Assembly: GCA_001780895.1 (NCBI GenBank)
Contig: MFJJ01000033.1
Location: forward strand, 1 to 44,038
Direction: 5' to 3'
Length of the DNA stretch: 44,038 bases
Origin: Candidatus Gottesmanbacteria bacterium RIFCSPHIGHO2_01_FULL_46_14
GTDB lineage: Bacteria; Patescibacteriota; Microgenomatia; UBA10105; UBA927
Below the pieces are notes generated by a model. It worked only from the letters and a program-made list of their open reading frames with translations, made no database searches and was not told the origin of the DNA. Position numbers and translations under genes: made by a program. Positions 1 through 7,372 of this stretch are shown here, piece after piece (position 1 is the stretch's first letter; each line of letters opens with the position of its first letter).

Positions 1-1157
1 CAACACGCATTCCCGGGTTGCTATTATCTTGTCCCAGTCAGAGGGCAATGCCTTGGTATTGCCAATATCTGCAAAACGACGAAACCGTTCGTCAAATCAC
101 ATCATACGCATCAGTTTCGTCGAGAAATCTCGCAATTTCCACTGTGCTATTTGTCACTACGGTTCTCTCGTTTTTCTACTTTCGACTGAACAGACGAATT
201 TTTTTTATCTCAGTTACCGGCCTTATGATTCTCTGGGTGAGTTACTATGCCAATAAACTACTTTACTTTTCCGATAGAGCAAACGAGTATCCGGCGATTC
301 CGGTTATTACCAGGCTAAAAGAACTCGCTGGTATAGACCGTGTCTGGAGTTATGGAGATGCACACATCATACGGAATATTCCTTCCGAATTTGGTCTATA
401 CTCCCCAGAGGGTTATGAAGCGCTCTTTTCACACCGCTACAATATGCTTCTTAATACTATTAGAACGAGGGGAGCGTTGTCATCTGATATTGCCCGTACC
501 GATGCAACGCTTTCCGAAACAGGACAGTTTGAGATCATGCCAAGCCATCCCTGGAGGCAGAGACTGCTGTCGCTTTTAGGAGTTAAGTATATATTGGAAT
601 ACAAAGGCAACAGTAACCCGGACCGTCCGGCAAGTGAACGATTTCCATCGAAAGTTTATTCTATATCCTGGGAAGATGATACCTGGAGAATTTGGGAATA
701 CAAAAAAGTGCTCCCAAGGGCATTTTTTGTGACTCATTATATCGTTGAGAACGATGATCAGAAAATTATTGACGCGCTCTACAGTCCCTCAGTCGACCTT
801 AGAAAAACGGTGGTTCTCGAGGAAACACCGCCTGGCTTTGCGGGTAATGTAGCAGACGATGCAACTGTTTCCATCACGAACTATGAACCGGAAAAGGTTG
901 AGCTGTCTGTTGAAGCTCAACGTGATGGGCTCGTATTTCTCTCCGATACGTATGATCCTGGATGGAAAGCGATGGTCGATGGGAAGGAAACAAAAATTTT
1001 CCGCGCAAACTTTACTTTCCGCGCCGTCGTTGTGCCGCGGGGTTCTCACCAGATACTGTTTACTTACGATCCACTCTCGTTTCGGATTGGTCTATGGACA
1101 AGCATTGTTTCGGTCATTATAGTTTGTATTGTAATAATCCGTAAGCATGAAGCGTAA
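1..1157 (+). CDS. YfhO-like GT-C membrane protein, C-terminal part
   Basis: The reading frame is open from the first base of the window, so the TTG at 18 in the ORF track is not the true start and the N-terminal half lies upstream. The visible part has two hydrophobic segments near the beginning, a soluble region with GLYSPEGYE, and a C-terminal module with SDTYDPGWKAMVDGKET followed by one last membrane segment. It aligns with the full-length 712-residue protein at 7359-9497, including the GLYSPEGY and LGVKYIL motifs. YfhO of Bacillus subtilis is a GT-C protein that glycosylates lipoteichoic acid from a lipid-linked sugar; that substrate is not assumed here. The stop overlaps the next gene by 11 bp. 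Confidence 0.85.
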   Translation, partial: TRIPGLLLSCPSQRAMPWYCQYLQNDETVRQITSYASVSSRNLAISTVLFVTTVLSFFYFRLNRRIFFISVTGLMILWVSYYANKLLYFSDRANEYPAIPVITRLKELAGIDRVWSYGDAHIIRNIPSEFGLYSPEGYEALFSHRYNMLLNTIRTRGALSSDIARTDATLSETGQFEIMPSHPWRQRLLSLLGVKYILEYKGNSNPDRPASERFPSKVYSISWEDDTWRIWEYKKVLPRAFFVTHYIVENDDQKIIDALYSPSVDLRKTVVLEETPPGFAGNVADDATVSITNYEPEKVELSVEAQRDGLVFLSDTYDPGWKAMVDGKETKIFRANFTFRAVVVPRGSHQILFTYDPLSFRIGLWTSIVSVIIVCIVIIRKHEA

Positions 1158-2760
1158 TCTGTTGCTTGTCCTGATCGTTTTTGTTGGATTGTTTTTGCGA
1201 CTTTACAACCTGTCTGAGATTCCTGTTGGCCTTCATGGTGATGAGGTAAGCATAGGCTATAATGCGTATTCGCTTCTTAAAACCGCCCGGGACCAGGATG
1301 GTAATTTCCTCCCGCTTTCATTTGATCAGTTCGGAAATTTCAGAGCTCCGGGCTACGAGTATATAGATATTCCCTTTGTGGCCATTTTAGGGCTCAACGC
1401 ATTGGCTGTACGATTGCCTGCCGCGATTTTCGGATCATTAACAGTTTTAATTTTTTACTATTTTTTGCTTGAATTTTTTGGAAAAAAATCAAGTGCATTG
1501 CTGGGATCGTTTCTTCTGGCAATCTTGCCATGGCATATTAATATCTCGCGTGCAAGCTCTGAAGCGGTAATCGCCTCGTTTTTTGTAATTTTTGGCATAT
1601 ACCTTGTTTATAGGGATAAGTATATTTGGGGTTTTGCTTCGTTTCTCATAAGTTTTTTCTTTTATCATGCCGCAGGACCTTTTGTTTTGGTATTTTTACC
1701 CTTTCTGTTTGTATTATCAAAACGTAATCGTTGGAGATCTTGGATCGTTTATGCGGTACTCATTATTGGATTTGTGGTTTTTTTGACAGCTGGAAGCGGA
1801 AAGGGGCGCGTATCGCAAGTCAGTCTCCTCAATATTCCGGGAGGAACACGGGATCTCATTCAGTCAATGGACGAAGATGGATCTCAAAACCCGCTGCTTA
1901 CTCGCTTTTATCATAATAAACTTTATTTTTACGGCAGATTATTTACGACATTCTTCTCTCAACATATTTCACCGGATTTTTTGTTTGTTAATAACGGTAA
2001 ACCGGAACGGTATCGATTATATTGGGTAGGCAATTTATATTTTATTGAGGCGCCATTTCTTGTCTTTGGGTTTGCCGTGTTGCTGGTCGAAGGAATAAAA
2101 AAGAAAAAGTATCCTTGGTTACTGCCGCTTGTATGGCTTATCGCTGGTATTGTCCCGGCAGCGCTTACCTGGGAAGATATCCCAAACGTATTGCGCGCTA
2201 ACCTCATGATTCCGGCGCTTGTCATGATCATAGCATTTGGATTCTTTGAAGCATTAACACTGACGAGAGGATTCGTAAAAACCCTCTTTATCGGCATCTG
2301 TGCGTTTCTGCTTTTCCAAAATACTTCCGTATTTTTGCACAACTATTTTTACCATTCCAAAATCCATGAACCCTGGTTTCGGAGTGCGAGCGAGGAAGAT
2401 GTTGTGTTTACGGCGGATGAGTTATCCAGGCAATATCAGGAAGTAGTGATGAGCACTGAAAGAAATAATAATCTCATATTTCACCTTTTTTATCTTAAGT
2501 TTGACCCACTAGAGTTTCAACGCTTGGGTTCACCCAAAGAAGAGGATGGTCTCAGATTTAGCAAGCTCGTTTTTCGCTACGGACCGTGCCCCATTGAGCA
2601 GTTTAAGCTTGAAAGTGAAGAGCGCTTATTAAAAGCCGTTTTTATTGTTAAATCAAGCGAATGCGAGATTAATCCCCTCAAGTGGGAGACAATCAAAACG
2701 ATTTCGACTCCGGACGGTCTTCCTGCATTTTACGTTGTTCGTCGATTATCACAAGTTTGA
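1147..2760 (+). CDS. GT39-like membrane glycosyltransferase (type A)
   Basis: A 537-residue protein with about ten hydrophobic segments and the GT39/PMT-type first-loop acidic pair Asp32-Glu33 in HGDEVSIGYNAY, expected to be catalytic in this superfamily. RLPAAIFG and ILPWHINISRAS are also typical. Such enzymes transfer a sugar from a polyprenyl phosphate donor to an acceptor on the outer face of the membrane; donor and acceptor cannot be read from sequence. The C-terminal ~100 residues are soluble and share FHLFYLKFDPLEF with the paralogs at 2693, 5786, 13665, 15227 and 17821. Two cysteines in this tail (CPI and SECEI) recur only in the 2693 paralog. The ATG at 1147 overlaps the preceding stop. 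The 3' end overlaps the convergent gene by 68 bp. Confidence 0.88.
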   Translation: MKRNLLLVLIVFVGLFLRLYNLSEIPVGLHGDEVSIGYNAYSLLKTARDQDGNFLPLSFDQFGNFRAPGYEYIDIPFVAILGLNALAVRLPAAIFGSLTVLIFYYFLLEFFGKKSSALLGSFLLAILPWHINISRASSEAVIASFFVIFGIYLVYRDKYIWGFASFLISFFFYHAAGPFVLVFLPFLFVLSKRNRWRSWIVYAVLIIGFVVFLTAGSGKGRVSQVSLLNIPGGTRDLIQSMDEDGSQNPLLTRFYHNKLYFYGRLFTTFFSQHISPDFLFVNNGKPERYRLYWVGNLYFIEAPFLVFGFAVLLVEGIKKKKYPWLLPLVWLIAGIVPAALTWEDIPNVLRANLMIPALVMIIAFGFFEALTLTRGFVKTLFIGICAFLLFQNTSVFLHNYFYHSKIHEPWFRSASEEDVVFTADELSRQYQEVVMSTERNNNLIFHLFYLKFDPLEFQRLGSPKEEDGLRFSKLVFRYGPCPIEQFKLESEERLLKAVFIVKSSECEINPLKWETIKTISTPDGLPAFYVVRRLSQV

Positions 2761-4312
2761 ACACGGCAGAACTATCTCCTCGTTTGACTGTCGAGAGGGT
2801 AATAGCGCCTGGTACATCTTCACAGGTTCCAAAGTTGGCATAGAGCGTGCCTGGACTGCCGGTGATTGTTTGTATACCGTCTTTTTTTACTAGTCGGATC
2901 GGGCATTCTTCGGTAGTAAAGACATAGTTATCAAACGATGTCCTGTCGCGATCATCACCGGGAAGTTCACGCGTTTCGGCAATAAATTTAGCCGGATCGT
3001 ACTTGTTGTAAAAGAGGAAAAAAACTGTGGGAGCCGTTTCTCGGTTGGTAATAACGAAGCTGGTAAATTGATTTTTCCGTTTCTGTACTTGCGCAACTAA
3101 CTCTTTATATCCCTCATGACGATACAAGGTACGATGAACTGGTAGATGGATATAGTAAGCATGAAGAAAAGCTATAAGGCTCACACAATAGCTTATTGTC
3201 ACGAAGTTTCGGAACTTCAATATTTTTTCTAAACCGATGGCGGCAATGATTGAAAGGGCGGGAAATGCCAATAGCGTCCGCTGAAGGTTTGGAACATCGT
3301 CAAAAGCCAAGCTGCTTCCGACGGGCGCGATGAGTATCCACCCGAGTAAAAGTTTTGATTCCCACGATCTCTTGTTGATAAGTGTGACAGCGCCGATTAT
3401 AAGTAGTGGAAGTTCAATAAGATAAATGAGTGGAGCACCGGGGATGCGGTAGCGTTCAGGAAGACCTTTATCGGTAAATAAAAACGCATATGAAAAATGC
3501 GAGAAGTAATTTTCTAAGAACTGCCCGGCAAATCCCAGTGGTTTGTTATGGAATATACGAGAGAAAATCGGTTTTACGCCACGAACACCATCCTCACGGA
3601 TCGCTTCTTCGGCGGTAAGCTGCACATTGCCGCTGGCTGGGATTCCAACGGTACGAAGTCGTAAGGATAATGCTGGCGAAGCGAGTATAAACGCGATTGG
3701 CAGGATAATGAAGATAAGAAAACGCACAATGTTTGTTCGAATATGCGATTTAGCTCCCAGGAAGATAAGAAGCGGGACAAAGAACGGCAAGAACGCTCGT
3801 GGTGCTTGATACAGGAGCATTGAAATACTAAAAGACATAAATGCAAGAATAAAACGCTTGCGCAAGAAGAGGAGACAGCCGACTGTAATAAGGAAAACGA
3901 CTACAACGTTTTCAATTGCGGTCCTCGAGAGATTAATATGCCAGGGAGAGATAGCAAGAAGAAAAGATGAGATAAGCGCCAATCGGTAGGATTTGAATAG
4001 TTCGAAGACAAGAAAATACGTTACCAAGATAGTGGCGATGCCGAACACAGCCGACGGAAGGCGGACCGAAAATTCATTAAGACCAAACATTGCGACAGGT
4101 GGAATCGCTAAGTACGAGTAGCCTGCAGGACTATTTATAAATGATCGCAAATGGAGAGGGAGGAAATTTCCATTCATGTCCCGGCCAGTCTTGAGGATCG
4201 AGTAGGCGTTATAGCCCAAGAATGCCTCATCTCGATGAAACCCAGCAGGAAGGGAGCCCAACAGGTATAATCGAAGTACAGTGGCCAAAAGCAATATAAG
4301 AAATAATTTCAC
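2693..4312 (-). CDS. GT39-like membrane glycosyltransferase (type A), GTG start
   Basis: The ORF track extends to 4480, but family alignment favours a GTG at 4312, giving 539 residues beginning MKLFLILLLATVLRLY. That places the acidic pair HRDEAFLGYNAY at Asp28-Glu29, as in the paralog at 15227. A TATAAT lies exactly 7 nt upstream of this GTG, which supports the choice. An adjacent in-frame GTG at 4315 is the alternative. The protein has about ten membrane segments and the type A soluble tail (VFFLFYNKYDPAKF), with two cysteines (EECPI and FGTCEDV) shared with the gene at 1147. Its 5' end overlaps the divergent gene at 4281 by 32 bp, and its 3' end overlaps the gene at 1147. The role is inferred as lipid-linked sugar transfer outside the membrane. 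Confidence 0.85.
   Translation of the reverse strand: MKLFLILLLATVLRLYLLGSLPAGFHRDEAFLGYNAYSILKTGRDMNGNFLPLHLRSFINSPAGYSYLAIPPVAMFGLNEFSVRLPSAVFGIATILVTYFLVFELFKSYRLALISSFLLAISPWHINLSRTAIENVVVVFLITVGCLLFLRKRFILAFMSFSISMLLYQAPRAFLPFFVPLLIFLGAKSHIRTNIVRFLIFIILPIAFILASPALSLRLRTVGIPASGNVQLTAEEAIREDGVRGVKPIFSRIFHNKPLGFAGQFLENYFSHFSYAFLFTDKGLPERYRIPGAPLIYLIELPLLIIGAVTLINKRSWESKLLLGWILIAPVGSSLAFDDVPNLQRTLLAFPALSIIAAIGLEKILKFRNFVTISYCVSLIAFLHAYYIHLPVHRTLYRHEGYKELVAQVQKRKNQFTSFVITNRETAPTVFFLFYNKYDPAKFIAETRELPGDDRDRTSFDNYVFTTEECPIRLVKKDGIQTITGSPGTLYANFGTCEDVPGAITLSTVKRGDSSAVFKLVIIDEQRKMQEDRPESKSF
4266..4271 (+). promoter_or_regulatory. Candidate -10 element for the gene at 4281
   Basis: A perfect TATAAT ends 9 nt before the GTG start, which would give a leader of 0-3 nt. 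No good -35 and no extended TG are visible, so this is a weak prediction that rests on spacing and consensus. It lies inside the 5' coding part of the divergent gene. Confidence 0.4.
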
Positions 4313-5795
4313 CACTCTTATTATAGTCTTTCTTGTAGCTATTAATATCTTCCTTTCCTCTTGGAGTGTCCTCCACGGTGACATTAATTTCATTTCGGAT
4401 GTTGCCCGCGATATGTTTTTGCTTGATGAAATACGACAAAAAACATTCGTTCTCATCGGGCCCAGAGCAAGCGGACTCATGTTTCATGGGCCGCTTTGGT
4501 CGTACCTCAACTATCCCGGATTTGTTATTGGCGGCGGTAATCCTGTTTTCGTAGGTTGGTACTGGATATTTCTCATCATTGTATTTCTGGTAGCCGGTTA
4601 TGTCATCGCCAAGCGTTTGTTTAATAAAATTACAGCGACGCTGTTTGTACTCATGGCGTCCTTGTACCTGGCGTTTCATGCAAATTCGCTGTCAAATCCA
4701 AACGGAGGCATGTTTGCCATTCCGTTCTTTTTCTTTTTTTTCATTCGATACATACAAACTTTAAGAATCCGATTTCTCATTTTTCATATAGTGACGGCCG
4801 CAGCAATGGTTCAGTTCCAGATTGCTATGGGAGTGCCCTTTCTTTTTCTCTCTGTTCTGTTTACAACAGTGTTTGTCATAAAAAAACGAAAAGCAAACCA
4901 TATTTTGGCATATGCGCTTGTTCCTCTGTTGCTTGGTAATTTTATTGTGTTTGACATAAGGCATGAATTTCTCATTGCAAAAAATGCATTTCGTCATCTG
5001 GGGACTATTGATTCAAACGTGACCATGTGGGACCTTGTTGTTGATCGCGCGAGGAATATTCTGACCGGAATGGAATTTTTGCGATTTGGGCCACCGAATG
5101 GCCAAACGTACGCAATTATCATATTTTTTGTTTTTATAACTATCCAAATTAAAAACAATATTCATCGCGGTATTTATCTTGTATTTCTCTATTTTTTCTT
5201 TGGGTTTTTCGTCTTGAGCCTTGCAAACAGATTTCCGCTTCTTTCCTTTTACGTTTTTCCGCTCCACCCATTTGTGTTTCTCATGTTTGCTTCTTTTATT
5301 ACGTCTCCTCATAAACGGGTGTTTGTCTGTATTTTTACGGTTATATATGTCCTCAATCTCGTTGGTATCTACAACTACATAAATGATTTGAATCATTTTA
5401 TTGGGAAGAATCAGTATTCATGGAAAGCAGTTTTTACTGCCGCAAGCACTATCTACCAAGACGACGAGAAAGAATTTGGGTATTTTATCTATTCCCCGGA
5501 TATTTTAGGATATGGTCCGCGATATGCTATGGAGTATGCAAAAAAAGTCTATGACAAAAACGGATTTGGATATCAGAAAAAACCGATTACATACCTGTTG
5601 ATTGAACCACCGGCTCGAGACAACCCTTTCACTTCAGAGGAGAAGTGGAAGCTCTACCAAATACATATCTATTCAACTCCCGTTATGGTAAAAACGTTTG
5701 ATAACGGATACAAAGTAGAAAAGCACCTCCTAAATGCCGGAGAAATAGTAGTTCCATTTGATCCGGGAATTAACCCCGGTCTTCATTATAGATAA
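4281..5795 (+). CDS. GT39-like membrane glycosyltransferase (type B), GTG start
   Basis: A 504-residue multi-spanning protein. After the first membrane segment it carries SDVARDMFLLDE (Asp40, Arg43, Asp44), matching DQGRD in the gene at 19305 and DQGRT in the gene at 11052. IGPRASGLMFHGPLWSYL matches the IGP...GPLYYYL region of those paralogs. This defines a second GT-C subfamily (type B) distinct from the DEASIGYNAY type. The soluble tail has TYLLIEPP, again shared with the 19305 protein. No ATG lies near the expected N-terminus, so the GTG at 4281 is chosen; the next ATG (4414) would remove the first membrane segment. It overlaps genes on the opposite strand at both ends (32 bp and 10 bp). 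Donor and acceptor are unknown. Confidence 0.82.
   Translation: MAKSNIRNNFTTLIIVFLVAINIFLSSWSVLHGDINFISDVARDMFLLDEIRQKTFVLIGPRASGLMFHGPLWSYLNYPGFVIGGGNPVFVGWYWIFLIIVFLVAGYVIAKRLFNKITATLFVLMASLYLAFHANSLSNPNGGMFAIPFFFFFFIRYIQTLRIRFLIFHIVTAAAMVQFQIAMGVPFLFLSVLFTTVFVIKKRKANHILAYALVPLLLGNFIVFDIRHEFLIAKNAFRHLGTIDSNVTMWDLVVDRARNILTGMEFLRFGPPNGQTYAIIIFFVFITIQIKNNIHRGIYLVFLYFFFGFFVLSLANRFPLLSFYVFPLHPFVFLMFASFITSPHKRVFVCIFTVIYVLNLVGIYNYINDLNHFIGKNQYSWKAVFTAASTIYQDDEKEFGYFIYSPDILGYGPRYAMEYAKKVYDKNGFGYQKKPITYLLIEPPARDNPFTSEEKWKLYQIHIYSTPVMVKTFDNGYKVEKHLLNAGEIVVPFDPGINPGLHYR
4320..4325 (-). promoter_or_regulatory. Candidate -10 element for the gene ending at 2693
   Basis: On the minus strand TATAAT is followed by 7 nt and then the proposed GTG start at 4312. 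The expected transcription start would fall at or next to the start codon, implying a leaderless mRNA. No clear -35 is seen. The element lies within the first codons of the divergent gene. Confidence 0.45.
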
Positions 5796-7372
5796 GAAGG
5801 AATCACGCCAAATTGTGCTACGCGAAGCATACGCGATTTATACTGATCAGGAATTCTTTCCGGGTAATCTACGAGAAGCGCATTCGGATAAAAAATATCC
5901 CGCTCCCAGTCTATCTGTCTGAATTGATAGCGACCAAACACACGGACGTGACAGAAGCCGTCGGGCGTGGGATCGTACCGTTCGACTTTTTTCTGAAAGA
6001 GCGCTGGGTTTTCTTTTCCGTAAAAAGCAAGAAAAATATACGGTGACGTTTCGGGATTGGCTATGATGATCGTTTTTGGTTGTTGTAGAGGAAGGTTAAT
6101 ATAGTGTAACAATTCTTTATATCCCACTCCCCACGCTGCTACCTCTGTTTTTGGAAAATGAACATAGTATCGATCGAGATAGAGAGCGATGTTGATTGAG
6201 TACAGGAACACTATAAGGATTAGGACAGTTCGTCGACGAAGAAGAATTTCTAATCCCATTGCGACAACGATGGGAAGAGCTGGGAAAATTGCGAACATTC
6301 GATTTGTATGCGGCGCATCTTTTGTGATACTTGCTGCGATGGGAGAAATCGCGATCCACCACAAGAGAAAAAGGTAGGATCGTTTTTTTCTGTTTATAAG
6401 ACATACAAAAAGTCCGATCAGGAGAAATGGTGCTTCGACGAGATACATGTTGCCGAAGTTTGGAATGTTGTGCGCTCCGTTTGTGCCCCCTGATATAAAG
6501 AGAAACTGTGGTGAAAAGGACCTGATGTAATTATCGGAAATTGTTTCTATCGAGTAAAAAAGACGGTTATGGAAAACAACGGCCAATAGCCCGGGAGTGG
6601 AATGTTCGGATCGGGGTAGTTCAATGCGCTCGTGAACAACAAACGGGTCTCCGAGCAGCCCAATGCCGGACAATTTCGTTGTGTCAGCCCCCAGCAGTGT
6701 GTGATAGAGAATAAATCCAACGAGAACAATAAATAGAAGAGCACCCATTATGGAGAATTTAGTTTTGTTAATCTGGGACCAATAGAGAGCAACAAATCCG
6801 ACGATAAGGAGTGTTGTTGATATATGGTTTCCGTGATAGGTGTAATAGGTAAGCGCGAGCAACACGGCTGCCGGTATAACAAGAAATTGTTTGCGAAAAC
6901 TTTTAAAAAGCAGGAAGAATCCAGTCGCCGTTAGCAGGACGGCGACGTTCGACTCGGATTCAACCCGCGAGAGATGAAGATCCCATGGCGCTATGGCAAC
7001 GAGAAAAGTTGAAAGAAGGGCTAATCGTTCTGATTTAAAAAGCTCCCGTACCAGGTAAAACGTTACAAGTACGGTGAGTATTCCGGCGATCGCCGAAGGC
7101 AAACGCACAGCTACTTCCGTCATTCCCAACGTAGCGACGAAAGGGACAGTAATATAGATATAGAGAGGGAGTTTCCAGTCCCCAAACGATTGAAAAGAAA
7201 TGGGCAAAAACTTTCCGTACTCGTCGCGTCCGGTTTGAAGAAGGCTATATGCTGTAAATCCTATGCTTGCCTCATCGCGGTTTACTCCGGGGGGAACTTG
7301 ATCCAACCGAAAGAAGCGAAGAAAAAGAGCAAGAGCCGTGATTATCAGGAGAATAATGCTATTTCTTTTCAT
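5786..7372 (-). CDS. GT39-like membrane glycosyltransferase (type A)
   Basis: A 528-residue protein starting MKRNSIILL, with the catalytic-type pair Asp33-Glu34 in NRDEASIGFTAYSLL, then RLPSAIAGILTVLVTFY and IAPWDLHLSRVESESN, all type A hallmarks. About ten hydrophobic segments are followed by a soluble tail with YIFLAFYGKENPALF and YQFRQIDWERD. The start overlaps the end of the YfhO-like gene at 7359 by 14 bp, the same arrangement as the YfhO-GT39 junction at 1147-1157. The two genes are therefore probably co-transcribed and translationally coupled. The 3' end overlaps the convergent gene by 10 bp. Inferred role: transfer of a sugar from a lipid carrier on the extracytoplasmic side; substrate unknown. 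Confidence 0.88.
   Translation of the reverse strand: MKRNSIILLIITALALFLRFFRLDQVPPGVNRDEASIGFTAYSLLQTGRDEYGKFLPISFQSFGDWKLPLYIYITVPFVATLGMTEVAVRLPSAIAGILTVLVTFYLVRELFKSERLALLSTFLVAIAPWDLHLSRVESESNVAVLLTATGFFLLFKSFRKQFLVIPAAVLLALTYYTYHGNHISTTLLIVGFVALYWSQINKTKFSIMGALLFIVLVGFILYHTLLGADTTKLSGIGLLGDPFVVHERIELPRSEHSTPGLLAVVFHNRLFYSIETISDNYIRSFSPQFLFISGGTNGAHNIPNFGNMYLVEAPFLLIGLFVCLINRKKRSYLFLLWWIAISPIAASITKDAPHTNRMFAIFPALPIVVAMGLEILLRRRTVLILIVFLYSINIALYLDRYYVHFPKTEVAAWGVGYKELLHYINLPLQQPKTIIIANPETSPYIFLAFYGKENPALFQKKVERYDPTPDGFCHVRVFGRYQFRQIDWERDIFYPNALLVDYPERIPDQYKSRMLRVAQFGVIPSYL

Noticed and set aside
18-1157. TTG at 18 as the start of the first gene
   Set aside because: The frame has no stop back to base 1, and the protein corresponds only to the C-terminal part of the 712-residue paralog, so the gene continues upstream of the window.
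4227-4679. 150-residue minus-strand ORF
   Set aside because: Antisense shadow across the divergent gene starts; basic, low-similarity translation with no membrane or enzyme motif, and it conflicts with two well-supported genes.
5013-5396. 127-residue minus-strand ORF rich in Lys and Asn
   Set aside because: Shadow of the type B gene at 4281; the composition simply reflects the complement of a hydrophobic coding frame.
5763-5779. Hairpin CCGGG-N7-CCCGG as a terminator at the convergent junction
   Set aside because: The stem is only 5 bp and no T-run follows on either strand, so a Rho-independent terminator is not supported.
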